NCBI GenBank assembly: GCA_045617925.1
Contig: JAZLJR010000042.1
Location: 1-33,673 of the forward strand
Direction of reading: 5' to 3'
Length of the DNA stretch: 33,673 nt
DNA from: CALELF01 sp045617925
GTDB taxonomy: Bacteria > Synergistota > Synergistia > Synergistales > Synergistaceae
Of the stretch, positions 15,628 through 23,865 are shown one piece after another. The translations under genes were made by a program, and so were the position numbers. Below the pieces are notes generated by a model. That model saw only the letters and a list, made by a program, of their open reading frames with translations, made no database searches and was not told the DNA's origin. Each line of letters begins with the position of its first letter. The stretch's first letter is position 1.

Positions 15628-15633
15628 TTATTC

Positions 15634-15690
15634 ACGCAGATTATGAATAAAATCAACCGAGCTTCACTTATACATAATCTGCGTTTTTTT
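15634..15690 (+). terminator. Terminator between ilvB and ilvD
   Basis: A perfect 12-bp stem (15634-15645 with 15673-15684) with a 27-nt loop, then seven T. It suggests that ilvD has partly independent expression. Confidence 0.75.
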
Positions 15691-15721
15691 ATATAAAATT
15701 TTTATACAAGGAGAAAAACAT

Positions 15722-17389
15722 ATGGATAAACTTAACAGTTGCCAAGCAAAATGCGGATATGCCAGAGCACCACACAGGTCTCTCATGAAGGCAAGCGGTT
15801 ACACAGACTGGGAGATAGACAGACCTTGGATAGGTGTTGCAAACTCTTTCAATGCAATTATCCCAGGTCATAGTCATCTTCGTCAAATTGCAGAAGCTGT
15901 AAAGGCTGGAATTTATGCCGCTGGTGGACTCCCTCTTGAATTTCCTGTCATTGGTGTTTGCGATGGCATTGCAATGAATCATGACGGTATGAAATACAGC
16001 TTAACAAGCCGTGAAGTCATCATGGATAGCATTGAAATAATGACAAAAGGCCATGCTCTTGACGGACTTGTCCTCATTCCAAATTGCGACAAGATTATTC
16101 CAGGTATGGCAATGGCAGCAGCAAGCCTCAATGTGCCATCTGTTGTAATTTCCGGTGGACCAATGATGGCAGGTAAATACAAAGGACGCGCTCTTGACCT
16201 AAACAGTGTGTTTGAAGCCGTCGGTTCAAAAAGTGTTGGCAAGATTTCTGACGAGGAATTTGCAGAGATAGAGGGCAACGCCTGCCCAGGGTGTGGTTCT
16301 TGCTCCGGTATGTTCACAGCAAACACCATGAACTGTATGATGGAAGTGCTCGGTCTTGCCTTGCCAGGAAACGGCACAATCCCTGCAGTTCACGCCGGTC
16401 GTATTCGCCTTGCAAAAGAAGCAGGCAGAGCGATTATGGCTCTCGTTGAAAAGGGCATTCGCCCACGCGACATTCTTACATACGAGGCATTTGAAAACGC
16501 TGTGGCAGTTGACCTTGCCCTTGGCGGCTCAACTAACACAAGCCTACACTTGCCAGCAATTGCACATGCAGCAGGGCTAAATTTATCACTTGAAGTGTTT
16601 AACAAAATCGGTGAGAAAGTGCCACACCTCTGCTCAATGTCCCCAGGTGGCGCACATCACATAGAAGATTTGTGGCAAGCTGGCGGTGTTCAAGCATTAG
16701 AGAAAGAATTGCTAGACGCTGGCCTCCTCCACGGAGAAGTAATAACCGTTACCACAAAAACGAAAGCAGAAAATGTTTCAAACTGCAAGGTGCTTGACAA
16801 CGAAGTAATTCGTCCATTGGACAAACCATACCACAAGCAGGGCGGTCTCGCATTCATGAAGGGAACTCTTGCTCCACTCGGCGCTATTGTAAAGCAAGCT
16901 GCTGTTGCACCAGAAATGTTGGTCCACACTGGTCCAGCCAGAGTGTTTAACAGCGAAGATGAAGCAAGCGCCGCAATCTTGGCAAACAAAATAAATGATG
17001 GTGACGTTGTCGTCATCCGTTATGAGGGACCAAAGGGTGGCCCTGGTATGAGAGAAATGCTCACCCCGACAAGCGTCATTCAAGGTCAGGGCAAGGGAAG
17101 CACCGTCGCTCTCATTACAGACGGTCGTTTCTCTGGCGCAACTCGTGGCGCTTCCATTGGTCACGTTTCACCAGAAGCAGCAATAGGCGGACCAATTGGA
17201 CTTGTTGAGGAAGGTGACGAAATATACATCAATATTCCAGAGAAAATTTTAGATCTCCATGTTGCACCAGAGGTGCTTGAGGAGCGCAGAAAGAAATTTG
17301 TGGCAACACCACAACCAACAGACAGCTCATTCCTTACAAGATACAGAGCCCATGCAACAAGCGGAGTTGAAGGTGCAGTCTTAAAGTAA
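15722..17389 (+). CDS. ilvD: Dihydroxy-acid dehydratase
   Basis: 555 residues, the normal length. It removes water from dihydroxyisovalerate or dihydroxymethylvalerate to give the keto acids of valine and isoleucine, using an Fe-S cluster. Cluster cysteines are visible as Cys80 in GVCDG, the Cys of PNCDKIIPGM, and those in NACPGCGSCSGMFTANTMNC. GGSTNTSLHLPA and GRFSGATRG are further family motifs. A GGAG box sits shortly before ATG 15722. It completes the pathway of the upstream ilvN-C-B genes but lies beyond a terminator. A 7-bp hairpin at 17398-17416 after the stop lacks a T tract. Confidence 0.97.
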   Translation: MDKLNSCQAKCGYARAPHRSLMKASGYTDWEIDRPWIGVANSFNAIIPGHSHLRQIAEAVKAGIYAAGGLPLEFPVIGVCDGIAMNHDGMKYSLTSREVIMDSIEIMTKGHALDGLVLIPNCDKIIPGMAMAAASLNVPSVVISGGPMMAGKYKGRALDLNSVFEAVGSKSVGKISDEEFAEIEGNACPGCGSCSGMFTANTMNCMMEVLGLALPGNGTIPAVHAGRIRLAKEAGRAIMALVEKGIRPRDILTYEAFENAVAVDLALGGSTNTSLHLPAIAHAAGLNLSLEVFNKIGEKVPHLCSMSPGGAHHIEDLWQAGGVQALEKELLDAGLLHGEVITVTTKTKAENVSNCKVLDNEVIRPLDKPYHKQGGLAFMKGTLAPLGAIVKQAAVAPEMLVHTGPARVFNSEDEASAAILANKINDGDVVVIRYEGPKGGPGMREMLTPTSVIQGQGKGSTVALITDGRFSGATRGASIGHVSPEAAIGGPIGLVEEGDEIYINIPEKILDLHVAPEVLEERRKKFVATPQPTDSSFLTRYRAHATSGVEGAVLK

Positions 17390-17497
17390 CATAGAAGGCA
17401 AATGCAGAACATTTGCTTGAAGTGGCAGGAATTTGCATTATTACCTTGAAGTGCAAAAAGTAACAGTAACAGTCAAAAATATAATGAGGGTAAAGTA

Positions 17498-18658
17498 ATG
17501 AAGCTAACAATTGGCTATATATTTTGGGCAATGATTATACCTTTATTCCCACTTTTGTATATTTGGTTTAGGGTTGTTTTGCCACAGAAAAATATAAAGC
17601 CAATTTACCGTCTGCTTTGTTACTTGACCCTCATTTTTTTTGAGATAAAACCTCTAATTTTCTTGTTAATTGAAGGAAATCGCTCTACTTCTCGCCTTTC
17701 TCCGTTTTTTATTGAATTATCTGGAATAATTTTTTTTGCTCTAGTAATTTTTGTTTTTTGTGTCTTAGTAAGGGATATCTTAATTCTACTGTTGAAAAAT
17801 TTTTCTGCTAAACCTCTAGATTTTTCACTAGGGCAAAAATTTTTGATTGCATCTTTTATTACAGCCTTTACCTTGTCATGTTATGGAACCTACAACGCCC
17901 ATCTTTTACCAATTGTAACGGAATACACTGTTGAATCTAAACATCTTCCATCATCATTTGATGGTTTAAGGATTGCATACATCGCAGATATTCACGCATG
18001 GCATGGCAGAGGGAGTTCTTTTGTTCAATCTGTTGTGGATATTACCAATGAACAGAAGTGTCAGCTTGTTCTTTTAGGCGGAGATTATCTAGATGGCTCA
18101 GTAGAAGATATGGAAGATGCACTTTTGCCATTGAAGAGCCTTCACTCTAAATATGGAACATTCGCTGTGCCAGGTAATCATGAATATTATTTTGATTATG
18201 TAGCATGGAAAAAGTTTTTTGAAGAAAAATTAAACATCCCTGTTTTAATAAATCAGCATAAATTTATTGAAGGATACAATGGGCAGATAATTTTTATCAC
18301 GGGAATTTCGGATAGTTTTGCAAAAAAAATTGGAGAAGAAGTCCCTGATGTCAGACGTGCCATGCCTGTTTTTGGTTATCATGTTTTTAACATTCTTTTA
18401 TCTCATCGCCCCGATAACGCAAGAGAAAACAATAGGCTGGGGATAGACCTTCAACTTTCGGGACATACGCATGGTGGTTTTTTGCCAGTTTTGTCAAAAA
18501 TAGTTGGGCTCTTCAATAATGGCTTTGTGGTTGGTCAATATGAATTATCCAATATGTCACTTATAGTTTCTCGTGGGACTGGGTATGCACAAGGTCTTCC
18601 AACACGCATAATGAATCCGGCAGAAATTGTTGTTGTCACCTTAAGGTGCAAAAAGTAG
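17498..18658 (+). CDS. Membrane-anchored metallophosphoesterase (YkuE/YaeI-like)
   Basis: 386 residues. The first about 135 contain four hydrophobic segments, so the protein is membrane-embedded at its N-terminus. The catalytic domain has all dimetal motifs: ADIHAWHG, GGDYLDG, PGNHEYY, LSHRPD and SGHTHGG. Relatives with this architecture are poorly defined; some act on lipid-linked phosphates such as UDP-diacylglucosamine-like substrates, but nothing here fixes the substrate. GAGGG precedes ATG 17498. The DNA is noticeably T-richer than the ilv genes. It is transcribed alone, ending at a strong terminator. Confidence 0.88.
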   Translation: MKLTIGYIFWAMIIPLFPLLYIWFRVVLPQKNIKPIYRLLCYLTLIFFEIKPLIFLLIEGNRSTSRLSPFFIELSGIIFFALVIFVFCVLVRDILILLLKNFSAKPLDFSLGQKFLIASFITAFTLSCYGTYNAHLLPIVTEYTVESKHLPSSFDGLRIAYIADIHAWHGRGSSFVQSVVDITNEQKCQLVLLGGDYLDGSVEDMEDALLPLKSLHSKYGTFAVPGNHEYYFDYVAWKKFFEEKLNIPVLINQHKFIEGYNGQIIFITGISDSFAKKIGEEVPDVRRAMPVFGYHVFNILLSHRPDNARENNRLGIDLQLSGHTHGGFLPVLSKIVGLFNNGFVVGQYELSNMSLIVSRGTGYAQGLPTRIMNPAEIVVVTLRCKK

Positions 18659-18725
18659 ATAGCAAAACAATTTTGTTAGCTTAAAAAATTTCATTAGCTG
18701 CAGTAAATAAAATAATACAAGATAC

Positions 18726-18758
18726 AGTCAAGCCGATCCAAACGGCTTGACTTTTTTT
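18726..18758 (+). terminator. Terminator of the metallophosphoesterase gene
   Basis: A perfect 10-bp stem (18726-18735 with 18743-18752), a 7-nt loop and seven T. Confidence 0.92.
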
Positions 18759-18827
18759 GGTTCCTCACGGAAAAGTGTGGGATGTTAAAGTGGGGTAACG
18801 AATCAAAGTAAAGTTTTACTTACCAAT

Positions 18828-18857
18828 AAGGCGAGATGCAATCAAGCATCTCGCCTT
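18828..18857 (-). terminator. Terminator of the TAXI receptor gene
   Basis: A perfect 12-bp stem (18828-18839 with 18846-18857) downstream of the minus-strand gene. The T tract is weak, so efficiency is uncertain. Confidence 0.65.
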
Positions 18858-18879
18858 TGTCATTAATCAAATTGTTATA

Positions 18880-19839
18880 TTACTTGCCTTTTTTGTTCTG
18901 ATAGAACTTCGCAGCTCCAGGATGCAATGGGATACCAACTCCCTTTGTTGCCTGTGCAATATTCAAAGACTTCAACTCTGGGCTAATCTTGCGGAACTTA
19001 TCTACATTGCCCCAAAGTGTTGAAAGCACATCTGAAACATCGGCATTGGAGAGTTTACTCGGAGCAACAAGAACAGCCTTGACGCTCAATGTGGAAACCT
19101 CACCAACATTAGCACCAAGGGCACCCTTTGCAAACTTCCTTGTAAAGAAGAATGGATACTTTGCAGTCATCTTTGAAGCAAGATCTCCTGAAATCGGCAC
19201 CACCCTCAAATTGCATTTTTTGCAAGAAGTCAAGACCTGCTGCAAATTACCAATTCCCATAATGACACCAGCATCAACCTGATCATTGAGGAATGAATTT
19301 ATGAGTACTTCATATTTTCCATAAAGAATTGACTGGAAATCTTTACTGAGATCAAGGTCTGCAGCCTTAAAAAGAAGCTCTGCATCAGCCGCACCGCCAG
19401 AGCCTGCACGACCAAGTGATACTCTTCTGCCCTTTAGATCTCTGACAGTTTTTACACCACTCTTTTTTGTAGCAACAATAAAGAAAGGTTCGTCATAAAT
19501 AGCAGCCAAAGCACGAAGGTTCTTTACAGGAAAACTCGCGAACATCGCCTGACTATGCAAAGCCATAAAAAGAACGTCGCTTTGAGCAACTGCTAACTCA
19601 TTTTTCTCATCTGGATCACTAAGTATACGAATGTTTTCAACAGACCCGCCTGTGGTCTCTGCTGTGCAAGTCATACGACCCGTTTTTGTGATAAGACTTG
19701 CAAGAGTCTTGCCAAATTTGTGATAGGTGCTGTTTTCACCAGCTGTTGCAATGGAAAGCATCACTTTTGCAGACACGCACGACACAACACCCGCAACCAA
19801 TGTAAAGGCTAACAACATACAAAGTAATTTCTTTTTCAT
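18880..19839 (-). CDS. TAXI-family TRAP transporter solute-binding protein
   Basis: 319 residues. After the signal sequence, the mature protein starts with MLSIATAGENSTYHKFG. The family features TTGGSVENIRIL, LAVAQSDVLF, LKGRRVSLGRAGSGG and a C-terminal GVGIPLHPGAAKFYQ identify a TAXI receptor, which delivers small carboxylates to a sodium- or proton-driven TRAP permease. The signal sequence contains VVSC before VSA, so it could be lipid-anchored or cleaved after VSA. ATG 19839 is chosen because GGGAGGG is just upstream; a more distal start at 19896 adds 19 residues before the signal peptide. No TRAP membrane subunit lies in the window, so this is an orphan receptor here. Confidence 0.9.
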   Translation of the reverse strand: MKKKLLCMLLAFTLVAGVVSCVSAKVMLSIATAGENSTYHKFGKTLASLITKTGRMTCTAETTGGSVENIRILSDPDEKNELAVAQSDVLFMALHSQAMFASFPVKNLRALAAIYDEPFFIVATKKSGVKTVRDLKGRRVSLGRAGSGGAADAELLFKAADLDLSKDFQSILYGKYEVLINSFLNDQVDAGVIMGIGNLQQVLTSCKKCNLRVVPISGDLASKMTAKYPFFFTRKFAKGALGANVGEVSTLSVKAVLVAPSKLSNADVSDVLSTLWGNVDKFRKISPELKSLNIAQATKGVGIPLHPGAAKFYQNKKGK

Positions 19840-19878
19840 CTTAAAACCCTCCCGAAAAATTCTAATAAAAACATAGTT

Positions 19879-19907
19879 ATAGTAGTGTAAAGTCAAAACT
19901 ATGTCAA
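19879..19907 (-). promoter_or_regulatory. Promoter of the TAXI receptor gene
   Basis: A perfect TTGACA (19902-19907), a 17-bp spacer and TACTAT (19879-19884) on the minus strand. Confidence 0.6.
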
Positions 19908-19946
19908 GTTATTTTCTTCATTACATATAAAATATTTTGTGGCTAT

Positions 19947-19992
19947 AAAAAATGCCATAAGCAGTTGGCTACACCAAGCACTTATGGCAAAT
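19947..19992 (-). terminator. tyrS terminator formed by a copy of the dispersed palindromic repeat (copy 3)
   Basis: A 9-bp stem (19953-19961 with 19981-19989) encloses a second short stem (TTGG/CCAA) and is followed by six T on the minus strand. Read on that strand, about 23 of 27 bases match the third hairpin of the ilvC-ilvB repeat (13895-13921). Confidence 0.8.
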
Positions 19993-20000
19993 GATTATTT

Positions 20001-21281
20001 CTATTTAACAACCTTAACAAGGCGGAAATCTTTTTTGCCTATGTTCACCTGCAAATATTTGCCACAGAGCAAATCGTCATCCGTAACAGTTTTGCTCTGG
20101 TCAGTAATCTTTGCACCATTCAAGTAAGCACCGCCCTCCTTAATTTTCTTTTTTGCTGTGCCCCGTGAATCGGCAGCACCACTTGCAACAAGCAAATCAA
20201 GCACGCCATTTGTCTCCGCTAGATTTACTTCCACTGTTGGAATTTCTGCTGCCAAGGTATCTAGCACTTCAAGCGGTGCTTCTGTAATGCGTGTTTCTCC
20301 AAAAAGAACGGAAGAAGCATTGCGGACTCTTAGTGCGGCATCTTCTCCATGCACACGGCAGGTCATCTCCCACGCAAGCTCCTTTTGTGCCATTCTCTTG
20401 TGAGGTGCCTCAGCGTGGCGGGCTAGAAGCTCCTTTATCTCGTCAATTTCACGGAATGTGAAAAGCTTATATAGTTTTTCAAGGTCATTGTCATCAACAT
20501 TTATCCAGAATTGGTAAAACTTGTAAACACTGGTGCGTTTTGCAGAGAGGTAAACTGCTCCCCCTTCAGACTTGCCAAATTTTTGCCCTTGTGAGTTCAA
20601 AAGGAGCGGGAAGGTCATACCATAGCAAGAGCCACCGGATTTTTTCCTTGTAAGGTCAATACCAGCAATGATATTCACCTGCTGGTCATTGCCCCCCATT
20701 TGCAGTGTAACGCCGTGGTCATTGTAGAGTTGGTTGAAGTCGTATGCTTGGAGCAAAATGTATGAAAGCTCTGTGTATGTAATGGACTTGTCAGGGTCTG
20801 TAACACGGCTACGGACATATTCTCTGTTTACAAGGAAACTTACAGAAAAAAATTTGCCAATATCACGCAAAAATTCAATGTAGTTTAAGCGAGACAGCCA
20901 TTCATTGTTGTTTTTAAGAATTGCAGAATTTTCTCCACAATTAAAGTCAAGAAAATGCTCAAGCTGTGACTTTATGCAGGAGACATTGTGCTCGATTGTT
21001 TCCTCTGGCAAAAGTTGACGCTCTGCTGTTTTCCCCGATGGGTCGCCAATGCGTCCGGTGCCACCACCACAAAGGGCAACTGGTCTATGCCCAAGGCGTT
21101 GAAGCCACGCAAGCCCCATAATTGCAACGAGGTTTCCTACATGCAAACTGTCAGCCGTCGGGTCAAAACCAACATAACCCGTTACCATTTTTTCTTCAAA
21201 ATGTTTTGAAAGTTCTTCATCGTGGCTAGACCATTCAACAAAGCCACGCTCTCTCATAATTTTTAACGCATCTTTATACAT
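20001..21281 (-). CDS. tyrS: Tyrosyl-tRNA synthetase
   Basis: 426 residues, a class I synthetase that charges tRNA-Tyr. The Rossmann half has YVGFDPTADSLHVGN, where HVGN takes the place of the HIGH motif. GGGTGRIGDPSGK, the tyrosine-binding YILLQAYDF and MGGNDQQVNIIAG follow, then KFGKS as the KMSKS loop. A C-terminal S4 RNA-binding domain (GGAYLNGAKITD) ends the protein. GAGG precedes the ATG. Only 76 bp separate it from the DUF362 gene upstream, so it may be cotranscribed with it. No T-box leader is visible in that gap. Confidence 0.97.
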   Translation of the reverse strand: MYKDALKIMRERGFVEWSSHDEELSKHFEEKMVTGYVGFDPTADSLHVGNLVAIMGLAWLQRLGHRPVALCGGGTGRIGDPSGKTAERQLLPEETIEHNVSCIKSQLEHFLDFNCGENSAILKNNNEWLSRLNYIEFLRDIGKFFSVSFLVNREYVRSRVTDPDKSITYTELSYILLQAYDFNQLYNDHGVTLQMGGNDQQVNIIAGIDLTRKKSGGSCYGMTFPLLLNSQGQKFGKSEGGAVYLSAKRTSVYKFYQFWINVDDNDLEKLYKLFTFREIDEIKELLARHAEAPHKRMAQKELAWEMTCRVHGEDAALRVRNASSVLFGETRITEAPLEVLDTLAAEIPTVEVNLAETNGVLDLLVASGAADSRGTAKKKIKEGGAYLNGAKITDQSKTVTDDDLLCGKYLQVNIGKKDFRLVKVVK

Positions 21282-21357
21282 TTTTTGCTACCTCAACCAT
21301 TGTTTTTTATTGTTGATAATTTAATATTCAACTTTATTGTATCACAAGCTCATTGTT

Positions 21358-22302
21358 TTATTTTACTTCAATAAGCTCATATTCCCTTGTGCCAATCCCC
21401 ATTTCCTCACCATAGGAAAGCTGACGAGGTCCTTCACGACTCTCTATCCGCTCAACGAGGTCATGTTTTTGTGCCTCGGGGAGTGCCTTAACAAGGTCAA
21501 CAGAAGCTTTGTCTATCGCGACAATGTCACGGCTTGCAAGAATGCCAATGTCAGGCGTTACCACCTTGTGTGCCCTTACGCCAGTGCAATCACAATCCAC
21601 TGACATGTTACGCAAAACATTGATATAGGTGATATGACTGCCAAAATGTTGTGTAACAGCTGCGGCAGCCTCTACCATATTTTCCATGAAGCGGGATTGC
21701 GTATAACCCCACGTGCTATCTTTTGTGGAGTGTTGCATCGCTTTGCCAATCTTGCCATCTGCACAACCAATAGCAATATTTTTTATAGAGCCACCAAAAC
21801 CACCCATCATATGCCCCTTGAAATGCGTCAAGACAACAAGTGAATCATAATTTTGCAGATTTCGCCCCACAGACATTTCCTTGAAATGCTTGCCTCCCTT
21901 TATAGGAAACATTACGGCTCCATCTTCGTCCAATATATCCACGGGACAAAACGTCCAGCCATTCACCTTGATTGTCTCACGGTGTTTTTGTGTCGTATCT
22001 CTGTCACCATAATACAAAGTGTTTGTTTCAACTAAAGCACTATTTGGAATTGTTTGTTGTAGCGCTTTCACCATCTCAACCGGCAAAATATTTGGACCGT
22101 TTTTTTCTCCAGTGTGAATTTTTATTGCCACACGCCCTGTAATATCTTGATTTACAAGACGATAAAGCTTAACCAAAGCCTGCGGCGTAATTTCTCGCGT
22201 GAAATAAACCTTTGACGGTGCAGCAAATGATGTTGCAACAAATGCAAATACAAACACTACAGCAAGACAAAATTTGTTTAGTTTTTTTGCCCAATTTTTC
22301 AT
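21358..22302 (-). CDS. Exported DUF362-domain protein
   Basis: 314 residues with a signal peptide (core LAVVFVFAFVATSFA, cleavage near AAP). The mature part matches the DUF362 pattern: VAIKIHTGE, LVETNTLYYGDRDTT, LVVLTHFKGHMMGGFGGSIKNIAIGC, DIGILASRDIVAIDKASVDLV. Many DUF362 proteins are cytoplasmic and carry a ferredoxin-like Fe-S part; this one is exported and lacks ferredoxin CxxCxxC motifs, keeping only a CDC near residue 240. The function is unknown. AAAGGAGC precedes the ATG. It begins 32 bp after the M15 peptidase gene and is probably the third gene of that exported-protein operon. Confidence 0.85.
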   Translation of the reverse strand: MKNWAKKLNKFCLAVVFVFAFVATSFAAPSKVYFTREITPQALVKLYRLVNQDITGRVAIKIHTGEKNGPNILPVEMVKALQQTIPNSALVETNTLYYGDRDTTQKHRETIKVNGWTFCPVDILDEDGAVMFPIKGGKHFKEMSVGRNLQNYDSLVVLTHFKGHMMGGFGGSIKNIAIGCADGKIGKAMQHSTKDSTWGYTQSRFMENMVEAAAAVTQHFGSHITYINVLRNMSVDCDCTGVRAHKVVTPDIGILASRDIVAIDKASVDLVKALPEAQKHDLVERIESREGPRQLSYGEEMGIGTREYELIEVK

Positions 22303-22334
22303 AACATAAGCTCCTTTTAATAACTTACATTTCC

Positions 22335-23078
22335 CTAGTATGCAAGGTGCAATTTTTCAACAGCTTCCGTGGGCAGTTCAAAATGTTGGTAGTCTTTCAG
22401 GCTCTTCCAATCACCACCCCATTCATATCCATGGGCTTTGAAAATTTTAAAGCACAGGTCATTTTGGTCGATTTTATGTGCAAAATTTTTCGTTCTATCT
22501 GTGTAAGCTTGTGCTGTTTCTGGTTCAATCAAAAGCTTGCCGTTCTTTCTGTTTGAAACACAAGGATTTTGAAGTGGATTTATGTCTATTGCAAGCCCCT
22601 TGCCATGTTTTGAAATTCTCTTTGTGCCACTTATAAAACGAAAATTAAATGAGGAAGTATTGTTTGCACGCATTGATGTTTCATCATCTGCTCCATAGTC
22701 ATCAACAAGCGTAATACGTTCAATTTGATATCTTGCCTTATAAAGTTCGCGGAAAATTTCAAGCAGATCTGAAGCAATTGCTCTGTGGCACACAATCTCA
22801 CCTTCATGAATTTTGCCGTCAAAGCCAATGTGCAGAACATGCAGATAGCGCAAATCTGCACGTGGAACAGGGCAATCCGTCTTAAATGATTTGCCTTGCA
22901 TATAGGCAAAAAGGTTATCTCCTATTTCACATGCATAAAACTCTTTTGATTTACCTGGCAGTCCCCACTTTGCACTGGCAAATGCTGTGTTTGTTGCAAT
23001 AATTGTTACCGTTATAAAAACAAGTGCTACAAAGGAAATCAAACGCAACATAATATTACTCATTTGAAAATTTTTCAT
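22335..23078 (-). CDS. Exported M15-type peptidase (D,D-carboxypeptidase/endopeptidase, VanY-like)
   Basis: 247 residues. A signal peptide (hydrophobic core LISFVALVFITVTIIA, ending AFASA) leads to a zinc peptidase of the M15 class. Ligands are His158 and Asp165 in SKHGKGLAIDINP and His232 in DYQHFEL, with the conserved EWGGDW before the last. It should trim peptidoglycan stem peptides. I choose ATG 23078, since it overlaps the stop of the upstream L,D-transpeptidase gene as TAATG, a typical translational coupling; a TTG at 23096 would be an alternative with a poor ribosome site. DUF362 follows 32 bp downstream. Confidence 0.87.
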   Translation of the reverse strand: MKNFQMSNIMLRLISFVALVFITVTIIATNTAFASAKWGLPGKSKEFYACEIGDNLFAYMQGKSFKTDCPVPRADLRYLHVLHIGFDGKIHEGEIVCHRAIASDLLEIFRELYKARYQIERITLVDDYGADDETSMRANNTSSFNFRFISGTKRISKHGKGLAIDINPLQNPCVSNRKNGKLLIEPETAQAYTDRTKNFAHKIDQNDLCFKIFKAHGYEWGGDWKSLKDYQHFELPTEAVEKLHLAY

Positions 23079-23761
23079 TATTTTGGATAAATGCAAATTC
23101 TCACATTTTTATCTGCAAGCTGTAATATGCGTTTCATATTTTCTTCGCTCACAGCAACACAACCTTCAGTGTATGAATTTGGCCCCATGCAATGAAAGAA
23201 TATTCCGCTCCCCTTGCCAATAACGCACTCCTTGTTGAAGTCCAAGAAAAGGCAGTAATTAAATTGTGGTGATGTATCATAAAGATGCGAAATGCAATCT
23301 TCATTACAGACATGATTGATTTCTTTTTTGCTTACAATTTTGTTATAGTTTTCATCGTGTTCACCGGGACAAAAAAGGTCATTATTCGTAGTACGATATG
23401 GAATTTTTGTGCCGGGATTTTTCTTTATGCCTATTGCTTCTATCACACCAAAATCACCACTTGGTGTTGTGCCATCTCCCTCGTGTCTATCGAACGAAAT
23501 GCCATTTTTGCCAACAAAACCATCGCATTGCAAGAGCAACGTCCAAGCATCAGAATTATTCTTGTCCTTTTTGTAAAGCAAGACCTGTGCAAAAGAACCT
23601 TCCGTGTGTTGCACAAAGATAACAGTGCGGACAGTTTCATCTGCATGGTATTTGCGTAGCAAGCTATTCCAAGTCGGCACAGCTCCAAAAGAAATGGTTG
23701 CAAAAAAAACGCTACACATACACATAATTAGCATTAGAGTTTTTTGCAAAAATTTAGGCAT
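23078..23761 (-). CDS. Exported YkuD-type L,D-transpeptidase (YafK/DpaA-like active site)
   Basis: 227 residues with a signal peptide ending near SFGA. The catalytic segment reads FFH(190)-C-M-G-P-N-S-Y-T-E-G-Cys201-V-A-V-S-E-E-N. The nucleophilic Cys and first His are present, but the usual SHGCxR becomes TEGCVA, as in YafK/DpaA-type members rather than classic Ldt enzymes. An upstream GDGTTPSGDFGV is the substrate-cleft motif. It could form or cut cross-links, or release lipoprotein from peptidoglycan. ATG 23761 has AAGGAG 7 nt upstream; a longer frame to 23806 adds residues before the signal peptide. Translationally coupled to the M15 peptidase. Confidence 0.88.
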   Translation of the reverse strand: MPKFLQKTLMLIMCMCSVFFATISFGAVPTWNSLLRKYHADETVRTVIFVQHTEGSFAQVLLYKKDKNNSDAWTLLLQCDGFVGKNGISFDRHEGDGTTPSGDFGVIEAIGIKKNPGTKIPYRTTNNDLFCPGEHDENYNKIVSKKEINHVCNEDCISHLYDTSPQFNYCLFLDFNKECVIGKGSGIFFHCMGPNSYTEGCVAVSEENMKRILQLADKNVRICIYPK

Positions 23762-23865
23762 TGTTTTTCTCCTTGTCATCTTTTGTATAATTGCTGTCTG
23801 GATCAAGCAAAACAGCTTTCACCCGCTACTAGTTTATAACTCTCAGCACTTTGAATATTGAATTT

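Noticed and set aside
21282..21357. Possible T-box leader before tyrS
   Set aside because: The gap is only 76 bp and contains no T-box sequence or terminator/antiterminator pair.
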